This document shows, one piece after another, positions 49,272 to 62,167 of a stretch of DNA of 64,000 bases (its first letter is position 1; the number at the start of each line of letters is the position of its first letter). Both the position numbers and the translations under genes were made by a program. The notes under the pieces are model-generated. The model was not told where the DNA came from. It searched no databases and was given only the letters and a program-made list of their open reading frames with translations. Origin of the DNA: Hepsetus odoe (lineage: Eukaryota; Chordata; Actinopteri; Characiformes; Hepsetidae); assembly GCA_017165825.1 (NCBI GenBank), contig CM029383.1, positions 3,443,626 through 3,507,625 on the forward strand, given 5' to 3'.

Positions 49272-50160
49272 CTTTTAAATGAAACAGTTGACACAGTGGG
49301 TACCACTACCTCATAGCAAGAAGGTCCTGGGTTTGATTCCCACTTGCCCCTTTTCCACTGCTCTGGTTCCCGTGCCGGTTCCGTGCCAGTTCTCGATTTT
49401 GGAACCAGGGCATGCTTTTCCACAGAAAAAAAAAAATGGTGCCGGTGCCCAAAAATAAGCACCGAACCGGCACCAAAACTTAGCTGGTTTAGTAGCGAGA
49501 ACCCGTGATGTCACGAGCGGTGGGTGGAGTTATAGGTAGCTTTAGAAGAGAAAACAGCGGCGAGCCAAAGTCCGGTCACGCGGAAGAAATTAAAGCTCTT
49601 TTAGCAATATGGACGTCCACAGAGATTCAGCAAAAATTGGGACATGCACTGAGAAAGAAGAAAGTGTTTAGGGAAATAAGGGAATAACTAATTTCGTGAT
49701 TTCGTCTTTCACGTAATCATTGTCTATGTCGATCTCTTTCAACGGTAATAACACGCTGAATAAGCTGCCTATGGATACTGAAATAAATCCTCAAAGTCTG
49801 AAGAATAACCAGCAACACAAACTGAGTTCAGCCAAGTTTGTTTCTGTTTAGTTAGCATGGCCTGTGACGTATTATCATGTGGCTCCAGCTAAGCTCCTGT
49901 CTAGTGTAAATGGCACCGGCACCAGTGTAGTGGAAAAGCAGTAACGGTCTGGTTCTGGTTCTCCGCATGTCTGCAACGGTTTCCTCTGGGGGATCCAGTT
50001 TCCTCCCACCAACCAAAGACATTGGCAGATTGGAGTTGCTAAATTGCCCCCCAGGTATGTGTGTTTGTGTGCAGGGTGTTTCCCTACCTTTCACCCTGTG
50101 AGAGCTGGGATAGGCCCCAGCACCCTTAAGCAAGACAAGTGGATAAGAAAATGAATGAGT
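49272..50160 (+). mobile_element. Fish SINE/LINE-tail repeat (family C), interrupted by a DNA transposon
   Basis: The left part 49272-49346 (gacacagtgggtaccac, tcatagcaagaaggtcctgg, gtttgattccc) and the right part 49943-50160 (ttctccgcatgtctgc, ggtttcctctggg, gtttcctcccaccaaccaaa, gacat, gctgggataggccccagc, aagtggataagaaaatgaat) together form one common fish repeat with a tRNA-like head and a LINE-like tail ending in GAATGA units. The two halves are separated by about 600 bp of Harbinger-type sequence. Confidence 0.65.
49347..49942. mobile_element. PIF/Harbinger-like non-autonomous element with MYB/SANT-like gene remnant
   Basis: Left end ccccttttccactgctctgg and right end reading (reverse complement) ctgcttttccactacactgg form long terminal inverted repeats, continued by ccgtgccggtt / ccggtgcc. 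Inside, 49505-49687 on the plus strand encodes EEIKALLAIWTSTEIQQKL and KKKVFREI, the pattern of the MYB/SANT-like DNA-binding protein of Harbinger transposons (ALL.IW....IQ..L....RN..V...I). The reading frame ends at 49687, shortly after that motif, and no DDE transposase is present, so the copy is not autonomous. Confidence 0.6.
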
Positions 50161-53100
50161 GACTGGGAGAATTAATCTGTAAACCACTACAATTTTTAAA
50201 CTAAAATATATAGATGGAAGAAACTGGATATCTGCTTCACTTTTTTAATTGGTGCATCCCTAGTAAATTTAAGCTTGTATCAGGACCCAGGAGGCAGCAG
50301 AACCATGAGACTCCAAGTACTAACTGTGTTGTCATCAGTAGTCAGCTGATTTCTAATCACCCAGTTGAAGGAGCAGCTGCTTTCACTCTCCCCCCCTTCT
50401 ATTCTACCCTCAGACTGATCTATCTGCCCAATAGCCTGACAGAGGATCAGCTGGGCATCACTGAGAAGACCGATCTCTCAACCCCCAGATTAGAGCAGTG
50501 TGTGATGTAAGGCCCCAGTATCTGCTCTACTCTACTCTCACCCTGTTGGTGGCATGGGCCCAAGGTGAAGGGACGCCTTGAATACCCAGGTTAGCACACT
50601 GTGAAAGTTTTGAGACTTTATGGGGAAACTGACACACAGCCTTTTCATGTATGAATACATGTCGTTGACTGTTTTAAATTTATTACAATGAGTATTTCTT
50701 AAACCAGGTAAAACTTTCTCAAACACTGTGCAGGGTTTTTTCCTAACCTCAACTGGCCCTTTTGAGAAAGCAGAGTAATAAAAAGGGGAGTTATTTTTCC
50801 TTTAGATATTTATACAATTTGCATGACTGGGCTTTTTGTGCGTTTATATAATGCGCTAATAATCCGAGTTTGTTACACTCTCAGCCTGATATTACTGGCA
50901 GAGAAATCCAACAGTGTTGTAGGAAATACTTTGAACACTGTGTTAACAGAGGCTTTTGTATTCTGAATGTTAAAGGTTAACATTTAACCTTTCAATAATA
51001 AGAAACAAAAATCCGCACAAACATGCAATTCTGATGATACAACTGTCAGACAATAGAAAAAGTAAAACTACTACAAAGGCAGAATCCTTAAAAAGACACC
51101 ATTATCAGCAATGCAGCTTGGACATTCATTTGAACAAATAATACATTACCATTTAAAATAACTGAGTGCTTCACAATGTGCATCGCTTTGTCCATATGCA
51201 TAAAGACTAAGGCCAGGGAGAGAGAGAGAGAGGGAGAGAGGCGGCGCTAATGAGGCGTCTATCAGGACCCACAGTGTCCCTGTCACAGACTACAGAGGAT
51301 CCATTAACCTGGTTGACCTTGCACAGCTAACTCTACTCGATGCTAAGCGGCTGTGCCGGCCCTGCCCAAGGAGAGGCCCTGAGGATGAGCCCATTACCGG
51401 CAGCTCCTCCAGCCAGCCAGCTGAGCCTCCACCGCACCAGCTGATCACATGTGCTCTCCAGAGGGCGGGGAAGGGACCCGGTGGTAGGGGAGGCCGTTTG
51501 GAGAAAACGTGTAGAAGCAGGTTTAGCTTGTGATGAGTATTTCATGTCAAGTTTTTCAGAGTGATTTGAATTTCATTTCCAAAGCAAATCAAAGTGTTGG
51601 AATAGTACTAAGCAAATGGTTCCACACTGGGTGATGTCCTAGGCCCCAACAGTGCTTCAATGTTTATATAAACCTGACAGATCGGTGGACACAACATAAA
51701 TAAAGAGCCCATCTTTGTCAGAAAAACTATACTTTTGTGTTAATGCAACATTCAAATTATATTTTGCGATTTAAGAATAGGCCTGAACACCCGGATGCTA
51801 TTCAGAAGGAAGAAAATCGCATGAGATTTCACACACAAGGGTCGCTGCTCCGTGCCCGCCCCCCTCTTCTTCCTTTTGTCCTTATAATGATGAATTGTCC
51901 CTGTACGTCCTCACATAGGGAGGTATGCCATATGGAGAGTGTGAATGATGACATGGAGCGTTTTTCCTCTGGTGGCCAGATTAAAAGGAAACAAGCTTAT
52001 TTAGGGAGTAGCTGCGTAACAGGGCAGAGTGGCGGCAAACCTGCGTCAGAGCCAGGCTCAGCGCTGATGGAGAGATTAGACATAGGCCAGCATTGCAGAT
52101 GAAAACCACAGGAAAAGAGTCATTGACAAGCCGAATGTTTCATTGTCTGTGACTGTTTATGATGGGACAACAAAATAGCACTGCTTCTCATCCAGTTTGG
52201 TTACTCTGAATTAGTGACATGTATGGTATTCAAGCACCTACATTCTGTTGTAGGTGCTGTTTATTGAAATCTTTATTCTTCAGACTTAATCACAGAACAG
52301 CAAAGAATGCAGCTGACAATTCCCTGAAACCTCAGTTGGTTTAAACAGGCCTGTGACATTTTTTGTTAATGCACATTTTAGTGTAATGCATAGTGTATGC
52401 GAGTATAAAGTTGAGCATGGGCATGTTGCCAAGCACATGCGGTTAAGGAGGAGATTAAACAGGCAGAGAATTAAGCTGCAAACAAGCCAACTTTTGCTAT
52501 AGCTAACTGCTGTAACCTAGAACCAAAACAGTGAAGAGAAATTATGTTGATCTTGATATTATAATATAATATCTATAGGCACAACATCCACTGAAGAGAA
52601 ATCTGCATAGAAGACAATTACCCATCACAATCTTATGAAGTTAGTTGTAAATGCTAGTGTTATTTATTATTGTTTATTAAGTTTAAGCCAGCATTTGTTG
52701 GTCATTTGCAGGCCAAAAAAACATTATTATATTATAATAATAATAATAAACAGTATTAATGGTTTACCTTATTTAACATTTCAAAGTTTCATTTTGTGTT
52801 TGATAATTTAGACTCCAGCATATTCACAACAACCTGGTTGACTTTCACAAGAAGATGCTTCTAACTGTTAGGAATGTTTTAACATGAAACAGGAGGAAAA
52901 AAATAAAAACCAAATATGGAAGGCTCCCCACAACTTGGTCCTTTTCTTTGAAAGATTAAAGCAAGTTACAGCTATTAAATAAATATTCTCTTTGCAGTAT
53001 TAACAAACAAGTTACTCAAATACTTTCTCAAAATCCACTAAGTATTGAAGTTCAAAATACAGCCACTAGGCAACAATACTGCATTCAGTCAGCTGTTGAC

Positions 53101-55734
53101 ATTTCTATGTTGTTATAGAAACCGTATTTGTAACCTCTTGCTTAGAGGTTACAAGTTCAAATATTTTAGCTTTCAGCACTAGAAGCATAATAACCAACAA
53201 ATACTTATTATGGAGATCAGCCCCTACATTTGTCTATCCACATTTGTCTGAATTAATCAATAAAACTAAGCACATTTAGTAAACAAAACATTTTTGTACA
53301 TCAGGAATTACAATATTTAAAAAAGTGAAAAGGAAAGGAGTGAAAAGGATGCCAAATGAAACACTCAAGCTCAAAATCAGGCACATAGACACTTGCAAGA
53401 TTAAAAGCGTTCAGAACAGAGACACAAATGTGACTCTTCTGGAGCATCTCTCAGTGCCTGAAGGAAGGAAAGAAGCATGAAGAGACAATGCATTAAGCAC
53501 AGTCTGCCACTTGCACCATTTCACAGTGTCAAAACCTTTCACAACTGGCCCTTCACCAGTACAGTAGCCTTAACCAAAGTATGTACTACAAGACATAAAT
53601 CACAGCATCTAATCCTCATTATCTGTGCCAGCTGTCACCACTGTAAACTAAAAATAAATGAAGGATCGTGACTAAGAATGCCTCTGACGTGTCTCACATT
53701 GCACGGGACATAATGTTGCCCACTTTGCTAACAGTGAACTCTAAACGCAGACATTTCGAATCTGTAGATGATCATCTTATAGTGCATCTCACAGATTTTT
53801 AAACTACTGAAAAGACTCAAACCCATTAAGGCATATAGTCAACACAAGGGCATCTTCAGGCACATCTTAGCATAGTTTGTGAGCAATTAAAATCACTGTG
53901 GCCTGGTGGCAGAGAATAAAAGAGAATCCATTAGCCTCTAGTTGTCCATATGAGCACCCTCTTTACTCACATTCCCAAGATTCTTAGCAGCTGGTGGAAA
54001 GGTACTCTGTGCTGACCCTGGTGACCCTTGAACATTGATATCCAAGACAAAGTATCTTTTCCCCTCCTCATCTTTCAGAAGAATCAACAGTCCTCAGGCC
54101 ACAGTGCCTACAGGAGCAATTTGGGTGAGTGGTCCAAAAAGCCTGGAGTCCCATAGAGATCAAAGCTTTTCCTGTGTACCCAAAACATACTAGGGGAAGC
54201 GAAAGAACATCAATTTGCAGAGCAAACGGCAGCTGTTCTAAAAGGGAGAGTTACCTGCCCCCACTGCTCAGTCCTCCCCTTCCCCCAGCCCTGAGATTCC
54301 AACCCTCACTTTCTCCTATGGCCATACCAAAAAGGATCTTGTCCTGTTCGAAAACGGGACCACCATGAAAGCTACATTCTAGCTATCCTATCAGATACAG
54401 CTTCATATGCTGCACATTTGTTTCACATGTAACTTTGTTAGCACTTTCAGAAACCTTAGCTTCACAAAACATCCCACATGTTTTATACAATATCTAAGCT
54501 ACTTGCCTGCTCTAGTCCTTATGTCACAGTCCTGGATGCAACCAGTTCTGCCTAGGTTTTCCAGGCTACTCTGTGCAGAGTTGTCTGTTAGCAAGCCAGG
54601 CTGCAGTTGAGAATCCTAATCATGCAGGGATAGCTACAAGGCAGCTAGACACCTTGGCAAGCCCTCTGGCTGTGACTGCAGAGCTTAACTAACAAAACAA
54701 TGGCAGCCTGGAATTTGGTTGAGTGGTTTGGGGAACCATGAGAGGCTGAGAAGAACCACTGGCTGGTCTCTAGCAGGGCCTGACACAGCAGTGCCATTTG
54801 GCCATGACAAAGATGTTGAGGCAACAGGAACGTGAAAAGATGCCTAGGGGGAAGGCTTGTGCAGGTCGATGACCCCTACCCTTTTTTTTTTATTCAGCAG
54901 GTGTGAGGTGGGTAATGGAGCGGTCAGTTCCTAAAGATCTTTGCCATGCATAAAGCTAGTCAAATAGGGGGTTGGCCATCTCTTCTTCCATCTGTCTGAA
55001 ATGAGCTGGCTGCAAGGAGGGGGACAGCAGGCAAGGCATGGACAGATTACACAGACAAGGCTATCTGATGATCTTGAGGCTGTTCATTCTTACTACCACC
55101 TGATATTAACGCTCATGTTGATGCTCGATCTGCTCTTGGACACAATGCGATTTTACACCGAAAAGGCACCTACTCTAGTAATCCTCTTAAATGGCTAATG
55201 CCAATGTTTCAGTCATGTTCCATTCTGTGCAACCCATATGCGTGATAACAGATTAAATTAAATCACTCTGCTGTGAAACTGAACAACACACCAAGGTGCT
55301 CAACTGTGATGAGTGCCTCTGCACAGCCCCCATATGTAAGTATATTTAGAACTGGGACATTTCAATATATTATCTTTTTTTAAATTTTTGCATGCAGGTT
55401 AAAATATCTTTTTAAGCTGTGAGAAAAAGTAATCAGGAGCAGGACAATTTGCAATATTGCTCAACCTAAGCAATTACTGCCTCCGAGACATGGGTCTTAA
55501 GACATCTGTAATGTTAAGCTTGGAACTATGCTGTTTTGAAATGGACCTGTTTGGGGAATTTGATGGTTTATTTACAAGTTGAAACGTGTCCTATTTATTT
55601 GCAATATAACCTTTTGAGGAAACTCATTGTTGCAGGAAATTACTCAATATGGACTCAATCACCTGACCAAGATCCTGTCTGGAAGGAACTTGTCATATAA
55701 TGTGATAAAAAAAATACAACAACAACTATTGTTG

Positions 55735-55762
55735 TTGATTGATTAATTAATTAATCAATCAA
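55735..55762. repeat. Perfect 28-bp AT-rich palindrome
   Basis: Centred on AATTAATT and flanked by TTGATTG/CAATCAA arms; directly left of it (about 55716-55736) is a second hairpin of CAACAAC/GTTGTTG. Contains multiple TAAT/ATTA homeodomain core sites. Confidence 0.8.
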
Positions 55763-57593
55763 TCAGAGTCTGTCCAGCAATCAAAGGCCAAGGCCCAACT
55801 ATGATGAGATGAGACCGCTATACTAAATCAATGTTCATGGAAAATAGTATAGATAAGAACAGAATGCATGCAGCCTATTTTGATCACACTTTCAGCTCTG
55901 CTATTGATTAGATTGATTTGCGCTTCATATGTCTTAATTTTTAATGGTGAAGTCCCTTCCTCTGCTGTCATTAAACCCTCTAAAGCACATCCCTCCCCTG
56001 AGCACTCAATAAAGGCTGCCCATGTGAACAAGCGGGGGATTCCTTGGAAACTCAATCTGACTCTATTAACTGCTATGACCACAAACCAAAGCTCAAGAGC
56101 AGAACCTGACATAATGCAAGCTTCCAAATGATTTTTCAACACACCCACAATAGACTGATCTGAGCGGGTGGTTAAGGGTGATTATTTCAAGACTGCTGGC
56201 ATTGCTCAGTCTGCAGTTATAAAAAGCAAGCTCTCCAACACCACACAAGCAGACACAGGAGCAAGGACAAGGCCATGAGACTGACGAAGAGATAGCATGT
56301 CTAAGTCTTTGTGTTCAGGTCGCCTCTGTGGGCGGTGCACACACATACTTGCACTTTCTTTTTGACCTAAAGCTCCGCACATCTCACATTTGCATCAGGG
56401 TCCCAACCAACAGGGACATTGCAGGCCCCAGACATTGAAACGTTCATTAGAGTCAATGTCAGCATCTTGACTCTTTTATGAAATAATATAGGCATGAATA
56501 ACTTAGCCAGGCCCCAGGGATATGAATGGTGAACGCCTTCAACTGGGGATCAGCATAAATGCCTTGTTTCCAGCTACAATACTGACAATGCTCATCACAC
56601 AATCTATTAGTATATTTAGGACTGTCCATGTTGCTGTTTAGGAAATTCCTCAAAACGATTTTGAGTTGGTGAGTAATAAATGGCAGTCATTAGTAATGCA
56701 CTTAAATCCCCAACCTAAGTCATTTCCTGAATGGCTTACTCCTAACATGTTTCAGACAGTGCCTGAAGCTACACTGTCATTTTCTATCATATCAGTAAAC
56801 ATGTAATCTCACATTTAGCCCAAGTAATTTATAATAGCAAGCATTTAATTTTACATGATATAATTGTCACTTGTACATACTAACATGCACACATCTTGCT
56901 GTGTTTCCTTTCAATGACTAATACAAAACTTTTAAAACATTATCAAATAATCGTGTTCTACTATAATCACCTTTCATACTGTCTGACTCAATCAGTTATA
57001 TGTATTTATTCAACTGACAGGCATCATGACAACAAATGGCTACAATAAACGTTTCTTATCAAGCTGGAGGTGACCTCTCTTTGCTGATCCTCCCAACACC
57101 ACCCCCACTCCCCTGCCGAGAAAGCAAGTATATTAAAACAACTAACCTCTTAGTCACCAGCGTGCAAGTTAATTCATTGAATTTAGAATGCATTGTGGAT
57201 TTAAATTTGTGAAAACAAAGCTGAAAACTCATGTTGAAAATAAATGCACGGGTATACTAAATAGTGAGCAAATGTCAGCTCATCAGCTAAACTGTATGAA
57301 GGAAATGACCTCAGCCCTAGGATGACCATTTCCTTTATGAATCCAATTAAACTTCAAATTCCACAATATTTAATTTACCTGTCCAAACAAAATTCATGAT
57401 AGCACTATAATTGAAGTCACAATTAAGCTTCTGATTTAAAACCAATGTGAGCTCATTTGTTTTCTAGAGAGGACTATAGGTGCGATGAAACTGTACCTCC
57501 TTAAATTTTCTATTGCCCTTGCTTGCAGGCTCTAAATTGAATTACAGCTCATCCTTTTGTTTCTTCTCCAGTGCCCCTGTTGACACATCCTCA

Positions 57594-57616
57594 CAAAAAA
57601 AAAAAAAAAAAAAAAA
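57594..57616. repeat. Poly-A run
   Basis: About 23 consecutive A in the zmiz2 first intron after tcctcac; no SINE body is recognisable to its left, so origin is unclear. Confidence 0.75.
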
Positions 57617-60270
57617 TGCCATCTTCACACTGCAGCTCTGGGCCAAGGTCAGACATCATGTTTACACATTCCAAGGTTAAAAAATAAAGTGATAGATTTC
57701 CGGGTATGCCTGCTCTATTTTAAAAACCTACCAGCATATGACATGCTAATTGATGTGGCTTATTAATACACAGCTAAAGTTTGCAAACAAGTTAGCAGAC
57801 ATTAGGGGCTCAAGATATGATCAAGAGATCATAAAACCTCTTTAATGGAAGTGCATTATTATAAGGTGAAAACTGCAGAAACTAAAAAAAGAAGTCAAAA
57901 GGACATAAGAACAACTGTTCATTAATATCAGCGTCTTCAAAGCAAACTAAGAATACAACATTTATGGAATTCTCCTAGTAATGTCCCATTAAGAGCATGG
58001 CTAAATGCACACCGAGGTGAGCTTCATGTTCCATAAGAGAGCCAATCGAAAGTACAGAGTTCATTTTTAGGACTTAGCCTCAGCTAGAAGTAGAAACCTA
58101 GCCTCTTATCAATGATTAACTAAACCCTTACAGCAAGAAAAGCTTTTAATAAACATTCTCTTAACACTGTAAGAACATAATAATATAAGCAATATGTCAA
58201 AGTCTTGCAATCTTTGACCTGCCAGTGTGATTTCCAAGCACTGCAAGTACATGGTGGTCTAGTATGAGTGGCAAACAGAAATACTAGAATTTGCTATGAA
58301 AACCAAAAAGCACAACTTCAGGACAATGGGGGGAAAAAAATGTGCCAAGAATTTCATTTCAAAACCCATTTCAGCCAAGAAGCGCGGAAGGAATGTTTTG
58401 AGAAAGTGTATTAGAGCTCAGTTGAGGGGATGTATACTACAAAGTGACTATTTTAAATGATAACTGACTATTTTTGGTGAAATGAGACCTGTAGTGTAGA
58501 TGGTTTTTCCATGTTTTAAGTTACAAAGTTAACCAATGAAACCAATCCGACAAAAGCTTTCACACAATATTATAATAGCCATGTTGTCCAACCCAACCTA
58601 AAGCTCCAGCGCTGCTGTTACCTTTCCAGAATATGAATTAATTCTAAAACTAATATAAAAGCAATTGCCCAGGCCCTGTTACTACAGCACATAACTATCA
58701 CATACTTTGCCAGTTATATTCAGATACTGACTTTTGTTGCTCATAAAAGTGAGTGCTAAGAAATAATCACAAAGGGCTATTATGATTAAGCATAGAGATT
58801 TAGAGAAAGTGAACAGGGGCGTCGATGTGGCCACAATTTGACCCTTAGAGTAGGTATCTGTAGCCTACCTGTTCTCTGACCCACAAACACAGAGTCCATA
58901 GCATGGGGGTGGGGGGTGCTGTGCAGCACATTGGCTCAGTGCAAGATCCTCACCATCTGTCCAGGTCACCTCCTGCGCCGTCTTTTTCCAGCCAGGCTGT
59001 GCTGTACCCAAACACAACTGGGGGCGTGTTCTGTAGGAAACGGTCGTAGAACACTGCGGATGCCACTTACAGGCCTCAGGTCATCACAAAGTGTCCCATA
59101 CAAGGAAACACAGCCCTGCTGGAGCGTTGCAGAATGTCCTGTCTGAACGCACCCCAGTGTTTAGTGTACTGCCAACACATAGTCCAAGCACTGGGTGGAG
59201 TGTCCATGAAAATGTTAATGTGGAGGTATTGTAATGCGTGTAAACCCCCTTCCCCTCCTTCTCTCTAAACATCCACACCTACCTCAGCTGCCAGAATCAT
59301 GAGGGTATATTAAAATAGTGGGGTTTTTAGTCAGTATATTGCACAACTGACTAAAGACTGTTCCTTTCCACACTGACCACTCACCCACAGCTGTCCAGGT
59401 GAGGTCACCAATCACTAAGACGGAGGATTAAAGGACATTCTCCAAGAGTGTGTCAATCCTGTGTGCATTATGAATGCAACAAAGTTAGACAGGGTTGCAT
59501 AATGAAGCAGTTTCATAATGTCTATGCATAACCAACTGCACACTGAGACAATTCAAAACTTAAAAAAACCCATTCAAAGCCCTACAGTTTAAATGTTAAA
59601 TCTCCATCGTTTAGAGAATTTTTTTCCAAAACCAGCTCTGCAATTATAATCTTAGCAATCATCCCACCGCACACCAAACACTACACAAAAAAACAAAAAC
59701 ACAGCACCTAAAACTGCCATTAAGAGCAACCCTGGGCCACAGCTTGCAGGACTGTATCAGCAAGGAAGAACTGCAAGAAGCACAAACCTAATATTTTAAG
59801 GTAAGCCTTTAAACTGGTGGACATTTCATGTAAACCATGGAGCAGCAATTTATTCCAGCAGGCTAGGTGAGCTAAAGTGGACATTATATCCTGTAAGATA
59901 AAGTTACCAAGAGAAACTTTGCGAATAATGAAACCAGACGGGTTTGACAGATACATTTGCATATAACGTAGCCGGCAAAAGTGGTAAAACAAGAACAAAA
60001 AAAAGAACAGTCGTCCGTATCATTAAAAAACGATCACATCGCTCAACAAGCTAACGCAGGCTAACAAGCTAGCCAGCTAACACTACCGTTCATGTCAATG
60101 AGCGAGGCTAACGGTAGCGTTAGCATAGAGCTAACTAGCAAGCAGCGAAAATTTCAAATACGAGTCCGACATAACGGCTGGAAACAACAAGAGAAAGGGA
60201 AATGTCGATGCTAACGTCTATATAAAAAAAACCTGGTGGGTAACAGCCGGTTAGCCCCAAAGCCTCTTAC

Positions 60271-60660
60271 CTTAAGACTCCCGCTGCCCGAGGTTGCTCT
60301 GCTCACTGATCCGTGTTCCGCGTAAGGAAAGTCGGACGCCTCTGCGAAGAAACCCCGCTCTCTCTTCTCCTTTCTTCAGTTCGCCTCCGAGTAATTTTTA
60401 GTCAGAATCTGAGACAGCGGGCGACTACCGTGTCCTGATTGTAACTTAAAATCCATCTAAGATAGTAAAAAACCCAAAGCAAGACTATTTGTGAAGCCGT
60501 CCAGCAGCAGCCGGAGCGGTGTTGTGTTTCTGGGGCTCGGCGAGCAGCATAACGAGAGAGGACTGGAGACGGAGCTCCGGCTCGGCGGGGAGGCTGTAAC
60601 GTTACCCGCGGCCGTGTTTTCCTCGGCTCGACTGCATTCCTCCCCTCTTTTGCACAATGA
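60271..60660 (-). promoter_or_regulatory. zmiz2 non-coding first exon and promoter, CpG-rich
   Basis: A strong minus-strand splice donor (CTTAAG/GTAAGAGG) at 60271/60270 ends a GC- and CpG-rich block running to about 60650, typical of a vertebrate CpG-island promoter. No in-frame ATG connects to the coding exon at 40236, so this exon would be 5' UTR. A TATA-like stretch (ATAAATTATAG) lies at about 60664-60678. Assignment to zmiz2 rests on strand, donor and lack of another gene. Confidence 0.5.
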
Positions 60661-60849
60661 GCTGCTATAATTTATTCATGAGATCATGGGGATGGAGGTG
60701 CTCTCTGTCGGAAGAAAGAGAAGCAGTTTTTCTCTCTCTTTTTTTCTCTTTTCTCTTTTTTGTCACTCACCCCCTCATCGCCCTCCCCAGCTGACTTCCC
60801 CCCCTCAACGAATTTCAGACCAGATTAGTGGATCTTCTGTCCGTCGAGC

Positions 60850-61790
60850 AGGGTTGAGTAGGAGAATAAGGATGATGAAGGGGAGGATGAAGATGAGAAA
60901 ACGATGGTGAGGTTAAAGATGTGAACGATAACGATTAATAGGATGGAGGCTGTGAGGAAGGAGATTGATTGTAATAATAAGGAGGATGGATGAGGATTCT
61001 GAAGGAGGATGAGGATGATGGTACTAAAAATAAGAATGATGAAGGCGAGGATGAAGATGAGAACAATGAGGTGGAGGATGATAGTTGTAATATTGATAAG
61101 GGTGGAGGAAGACTATGAAGGAGAAAGATGATGATTATGAGGACAAAGAAGAGAAAGATGGTGGGAAGGGTAATGATGAGAATGAAAGTGACGATTAGGA
61201 CAAAGATGATAACAATGAGGAAGAGGATAAAGATGAATGGTGTGAGGATAGAGGCGATAAATATTTGGAAGAAGAGGATTGATGAGGACTAGGAAGAAAG
61301 ATAAGGAAGGTGAGCATGAAGATAAGTTAAGAGAAAGATGATGGGGAGGATAAAGGTGATAAGGAGAAAGATGAGAGTGATGAGGAGGAGGATGAAGATG
61401 ATAATTATAATAATCAAGGATGATGAAGACTGAAAGAGGAAGAGGACCATGATGATGGAGAAAACAATGATTATGGTGAGGGTGAAGATGAAAACGATGA
61501 TAAGTTTAAAGATGAGTATGGTAATGATGAACAGGATGAAGGTAATGATAGTGAATAAGAAGATGGTAATTATAACAATGGGATGGATGGATGACGACGT
61601 TGAAGGAGGAGGAAGAGGATGATAATAGTTGGAATGATGATTGTCAGGATGAAGATAAAGAGGAGGAAAAATGAGGACTATGAAGGCAGATGAGGGATGA
61701 TGATAAGATAATGATCATTACGAGGAGGATAAAGATAATGAAAGTGAGAATGAGGAAGATGCAGATGAAAATTATGCTCTTGCTCATCAT
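60850..61790. repeat. Degenerate GAT/GAG/GAA purine-rich low-complexity tract, about 0.9 kb
   Basis: The plus strand is almost free of C and made of irregular gatgatg, gaggatgaagatga and aggaagag units. It is not a clean tandem array: the triplets vary and are interspersed with single T and A runs. It lies 0.2-1.1 kb upstream of the zmiz2 first exon and ends at a SINE. Confidence 0.85.
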
Positions 61791-61830
61791 GCATATTTGT
61801 ATTTGCATTAAAATGTATTCGCTTAATAAA

Positions 61831-61994
61831 GGACAACCTCTGCTTTTCACCCATACACACCATGCAGCAGGGGGCAGCTATGTCTTGCGCAGTGATGGTG
61901 ACCTTACCTCAGGGCAGCCTGCTGGTCTGGGATTCAAACCCACAACCTTCCTATCCTGGTGCCTAGACCCTAACCACTAGGCCACTGCTGCCCT
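61831..61994 (-). mobile_element. tRNA-like SINE (family A), copy 5, reverse orientation, truncated
   Basis: Begins directly at the end of the purine tract with caacctctgcttttcaccca, then gcagcagggggcagct, ctggtctgggattcaaaccc and ccctaaccactaggccactg. The distal head found in other copies is missing. Confidence 0.8.
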
Positions 61995-62167
61995 TGGCAT
62001 AAATGGTCTTAATTCATGCACTGTGCACAGAAGAAAGGTCAACCTTAATAGCCACGATTGCCTAAACACTCTAAGTTGAATACAGTGTTATGAAATATGT
62101 TACAAATATTTTTTCCCTAATTGTGATTCAATCTGATTAACAAAAAACCACACACATGTAATGAGCT

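Larger units (their letters stand above)
40237..60270 (-). other. zmiz2 first intron, about 20 kb, no protein-coding exon found
   Basis: Extends from the coding exon with the start codon to the donor GTAAGAGG at 60270 of the non-coding first exon. All ORFs in it are short and lack family resemblance. It contains GA microsatellites (40845-40936, 44726-44766), poly-A runs (44481-44515, 46314-46336, 57594-57615), a Harbinger-type element nested in another repeat (49270-50160), a 28-bp perfect palindrome (55735-55762) and several stretches of balanced base composition that might be regulatory. Long first introns with enhancers are usual for vertebrate transcriptional regulators. Additional non-coding 5' exons may be present but could not be placed. 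Confidence 0.55.

Noticed and set aside
60457..60657. 66-codon minus-strand ORF in the zmiz2 first exon region
   Set aside because: It starts at TTG, not ATG, and simply reflects a GC-rich 5' UTR and promoter.
61690..61980. 96-codon plus-strand ORF rich in Met, Lys and Ile
   Set aside because: Product of the GAT/GAG low-complexity tract running into a SINE.
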